Positions 62,801-64,000 of a DNA stretch of 64,000 nucleotides are shown here, one piece after another. The notes below the pieces were generated by a model. The model was given only the letters and a program-made list of their open reading frames with translations, ran no database searches and was not told where the DNA came from. The position numbers were made by a program, and so were the translations under genes. The stretch is from Tannerellaceae bacterium (lineage in GTDB: Bacteria > Bacteroidota > Bacteroidia > Bacteroidales > Tannerellaceae), in contig JAITRC010000004.1 of the NCBI GenBank assembly GCA_031288615.1, positions 1-64,000 on the forward strand, written 5' to 3'. Within the stretch, counting starts at the first letter, position 1. The number at the start of each line of letters is the position of its first letter.

Positions 62801-64000
62801 AGGTTAGCCCCCGTCAGCTTCAGCAGACCGAACTCTACCGTCTTCTTATCTTCATCCAAGTACGTCCCATACAGATTCGCCTTGTCCAAGTCCAGTGTCA
62901 GCTCCGTCGCGTCCTTCTTATCCGCATCCAACTTACGCAGTTTCGCGATGCCCGCGACGCCCAAATCCCCCTTCACGTTCCCCGCGATGCCCAGCGTCCC
63001 AATCACGCTCGCCAGCTTCTCTACACCCAGTGCACCCGCACCAAGCTCCACCGTCACAAATTCTGCCACGCCCAGGTTCGTCGCCAAGCCCTTCGTCGTC
63101 AGCGTCCACGGCAAATCATTCCCTATCCGCAGCGTCACCTTCGACGGCGCTACCTTTCCTGCAGCTGGCTCTTCGCTGTTATCAATCACCTTCTCCAGTG
63201 CGGCCACCAACGTCTTCACGTCCTCCGCGCTCACCACCAAGTCGCGCTTATCGCCACCAAGCTTGAACTTCAGCACCCTCGTGCCCGCAATGTCTTCAGC
63301 GCCTTCCACGTAGCTGTCGTACCCAAAGTACAACGTCCCTTCATTCCGTTTCGCCGGCGTCACGCCTTCGATAGCGATGTCCCTGTGCGTATTCTGGTAC
63401 GTCCCTTTCACCTTCACTTCCAACCCGTCCTTGCTCACCAACGGCAGACCGCTCAGCTTCACCGCACTCGTCGGCAAGTTGATCTCCTTGAACACCAGCT
63501 TCCCCACCGGCAACGCACTCCCGTCCGCCTTATCGCCAATCTTATCAGCTCCTGTGCTCGCCGTCAAGAAGTTCTCAAACAGCTTCTCCCCTACTTCCAC
63601 TACCTTATAGACTGCCCACCCCTGGTTGCCGTCCTTATCTTCCGTCTTCGCCCACACAAACTCCGGTATCGTTGCAACACCCTTGGTGCTTATACCCTCG
63701 GCGATCGTGGTTAACGCTGCTGCATCGGCGGCTACCACCGGTACATATCCGCCCACCAGCTTCACCTCGCCCAGCTCGTTCCCGCTCGCTATCTTCACCA
63801 CCTCAACCTTGAAGCTGAATGGCGCCTGCTTATACAATCCCGGATCCGTCGAGGCTCCCGTCTGCAACGTCGACGTCCCGTTCACCTCCTTATACCCCAC
63901 GCTGTCCGGAAAGTAGAACGTCCCCCCTTTTGCCAGCTGTGCCGCGCTCGGCTTCGCCACCGCCCACGACGTCAGCAACGCCGGCTCCGGCGTAAACTCA
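59878..64000 (-). CDS. BspA-like leucine-rich-repeat surface protein (5' end outside window)
   Basis: About 1,373 residues are visible, and the frame stays open through the right edge, so the true start and signal peptide lie beyond it. Bases 62100–62800 encode LRR_5/BspA-type repeats (IGDSAFKDA, VGAKAFYGAK, IGDSAFAKV, IGTGAFAGV, LGAGVFTGA). The rest is beta-rich, repetitive and heavy in Val, Gly, Glu and Lys. The C-terminus, with SVPSGLYIVKAGSKVVKTVVK-like spacing (PSGLYIV then a basic end), resembles a type IX sorting domain. BspA-like proteins bind host matrix proteins or other bacteria; that role is inferred. A strong hairpin follows the stop. Confidence 0.8.
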   Translation of the reverse strand, partial: EFTPEPALLTSWAVAKPSAAQLAKGGTFYFPDSVGYKEVNGTSTLQTGASTDPGLYKQAPFSFKVEVVKIASGNELGEVKLVGGYVPVVAADAAALTTIAEGISTKGVATIPEFVWAKTEDKDGNQGWAVYKVVEVGEKLFENFLTASTGADKIGDKADGSALPVGKLVFKEINLPTSAVKLSGLPLVSKDGLEVKVKGTYQNTHRDIAIEGVTPAKRNEGTLYFGYDSYVEGAEDIAGTRVLKFKLGGDKRDLVVSAEDVKTLVAALEKVIDNSEEPAAGKVAPSKVTLRIGNDLPWTLTTKGLATNLGVAEFVTVELGAGALGVEKLASVIGTLGIAGNVKGDLGVAGIAKLRKLDADKKDATELTLDLDKANLYGTYLDEDKKTVEFGLLKLTGANLFAGIKSLKLIAPNPVTLAIDGKLDKSYGFQEVGAGWFAGTTLTIGTAHSIAYDKGNYLGQVKAIGDSAFKDAVIGFATGPLKGANAGFLPGKIVDDAFEIGDLGFHGVEKVGAKAFYGAKLGDGLQGLYLTPVDANSKTHLFGTGLKEIGDSAFAKVTQNLNGFGFLEGIEAIGTGAFAGVTIDDARSKVWEGQAEATPALLLTRSTKLKKLGAGVFTGAKFAAVGSSDAVAVQHVRIGGVYLDGTPNGVEPWLAADLATEGLELSAEAFGSGVTVYVPFQNLAVWKSALAGALDVIPYAFPAYNESDGDGIAPVTDLIRVLKQFGGEIDKDVTKGSINYYTAGYGNMTKRFLVFKEDKGLKYYSVSGPLSATDLVTDGKAELDETLFEEGIALHDQKLPAGLYTIDVYESSTGASKQTAFLEVLATNIEALLGDTVELSYVGSELVKALKAEFSVGDIQLLEGTDTVFKKGTLTSDDVLLVVNDVEGTPEVGVLGGALSVKGKGNLRGTAPVPVKYGKLELSEAVVGALPSSDYVINKKGFELAEVITLKNGAYEFGVATAKTGSEQAEDYAEIATWIEVTYESEYTKPGLVEVILTGHGSLFGEVESTYEIKASWADYAGVDIVNYENYKLGTNTTFDGVVFKGFEKLVKPLQLKSGEYEIVAVAQDDETYKLSADLKDASDSIFGAGAYDFYILAAGELKAKYGKDAKYIGQVVIDSLSVDALKAATVIKKVSVPAAEEGGEATSTYTLSFKPGVFKGAYTATLEEGVFTVSFDSATAASITGLVDKSFTVAIPVGHPTSLKFNYPTHTGVLWALVSVGSIDLLQYVEAEGGRVDYAEHLFWELDREGKSTITQGGVLTPLVEWNNIVTVLYLDENDEEILELKINVNTVYDASLIPGWPGQSTESVVGSELVVTTSDGSLQVSGYTGAVSVYGIDGSAVVSGVAPLSVSVPSGLYIVKAGSKVVKTVVK

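Overview
The window is chromosomal DNA from a member of Bacteroidota, most likely the order Bacteroidales. The evidence is an lpxD – lpxC/fabZ fusion – lpxA cluster, a SecA of about 1,100 residues, a pyrI–flavin reductase pair, nrdD–nrdG, surface proteins with C-terminal sorting domains of the type IX secretion kind, and repeated promoter -7 boxes of the form TAnnTTTG. I saw no rRNA gene, CRISPR array, insertion sequence or phage gene. Three tRNA genes are present (Met-CAT, Lys-TTT, Gln-TTG). No stretch longer than about 220 bases lacks a gene.

Layout. 1–361: 3' end of an exported protein gene, then tRNA-Met and tRNA-Lys. 464–7813 (minus): a tightly packed run nfeD-type protease – uxuA – sufC – secreted TPR protein – pyrI – flavin reductase – cutC. 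7849–10008: metal ABC permease (plus) and radA (minus). 10096–16762 (plus): lipid A genes lpxD, lpxC/fabZ, lpxA, then secA. 16744–20624 (minus): nrdD, nrdG and a solute-binding lipoprotein. 20846–24472 (minus): metG followed by two duplicated family-2 glycosyltransferases. 24599–26806 (plus): a large TPR protein of unknown role. 26778–34177 (minus): NCS2 purine permease – trpC – trpF – a ClpC-type ATPase without its N-domain – thiG – thiC. 34270–35643: rlmD. 35630–42112 (minus): a 2,160-residue surface protein. 42241–49355 (plus): glmM, M16 peptidase, pta, mfd. 49341–51440 (minus): rpsA. 51620–51690: tRNA-Gln. 51692–54802 (minus): pheA – aminotransferase – pdxB. 54921–57801 (plus): aminotransferase and a GT3-type glycogen synthase. 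57777–59670 (minus): two small membrane proteins and dnaB. 59878–64000 (minus): a BspA-like leucine-rich-repeat surface protein that runs off the right edge.

Most genes are housekeeping, but the arrangement is odd. Genes of unrelated pathways are joined with 4-nt overlaps or very short gaps, and usual partners are missing (sufC without sufB/D, pyrI without pyrB, trpC-trpF without other trp genes, thiG-thiC without thiS/H/E). All six convergent protein-gene junctions overlap at their 3' ends, by 14 to 29 bp, leaving no room for terminators between them. In roughly the last 20 kb the plus strand is very rich in C and poor in G whichever strand carries the gene. MetG and the Clp ATPase have each lost a terminal domain. 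Together these suggest a compacted and rearranged genome.
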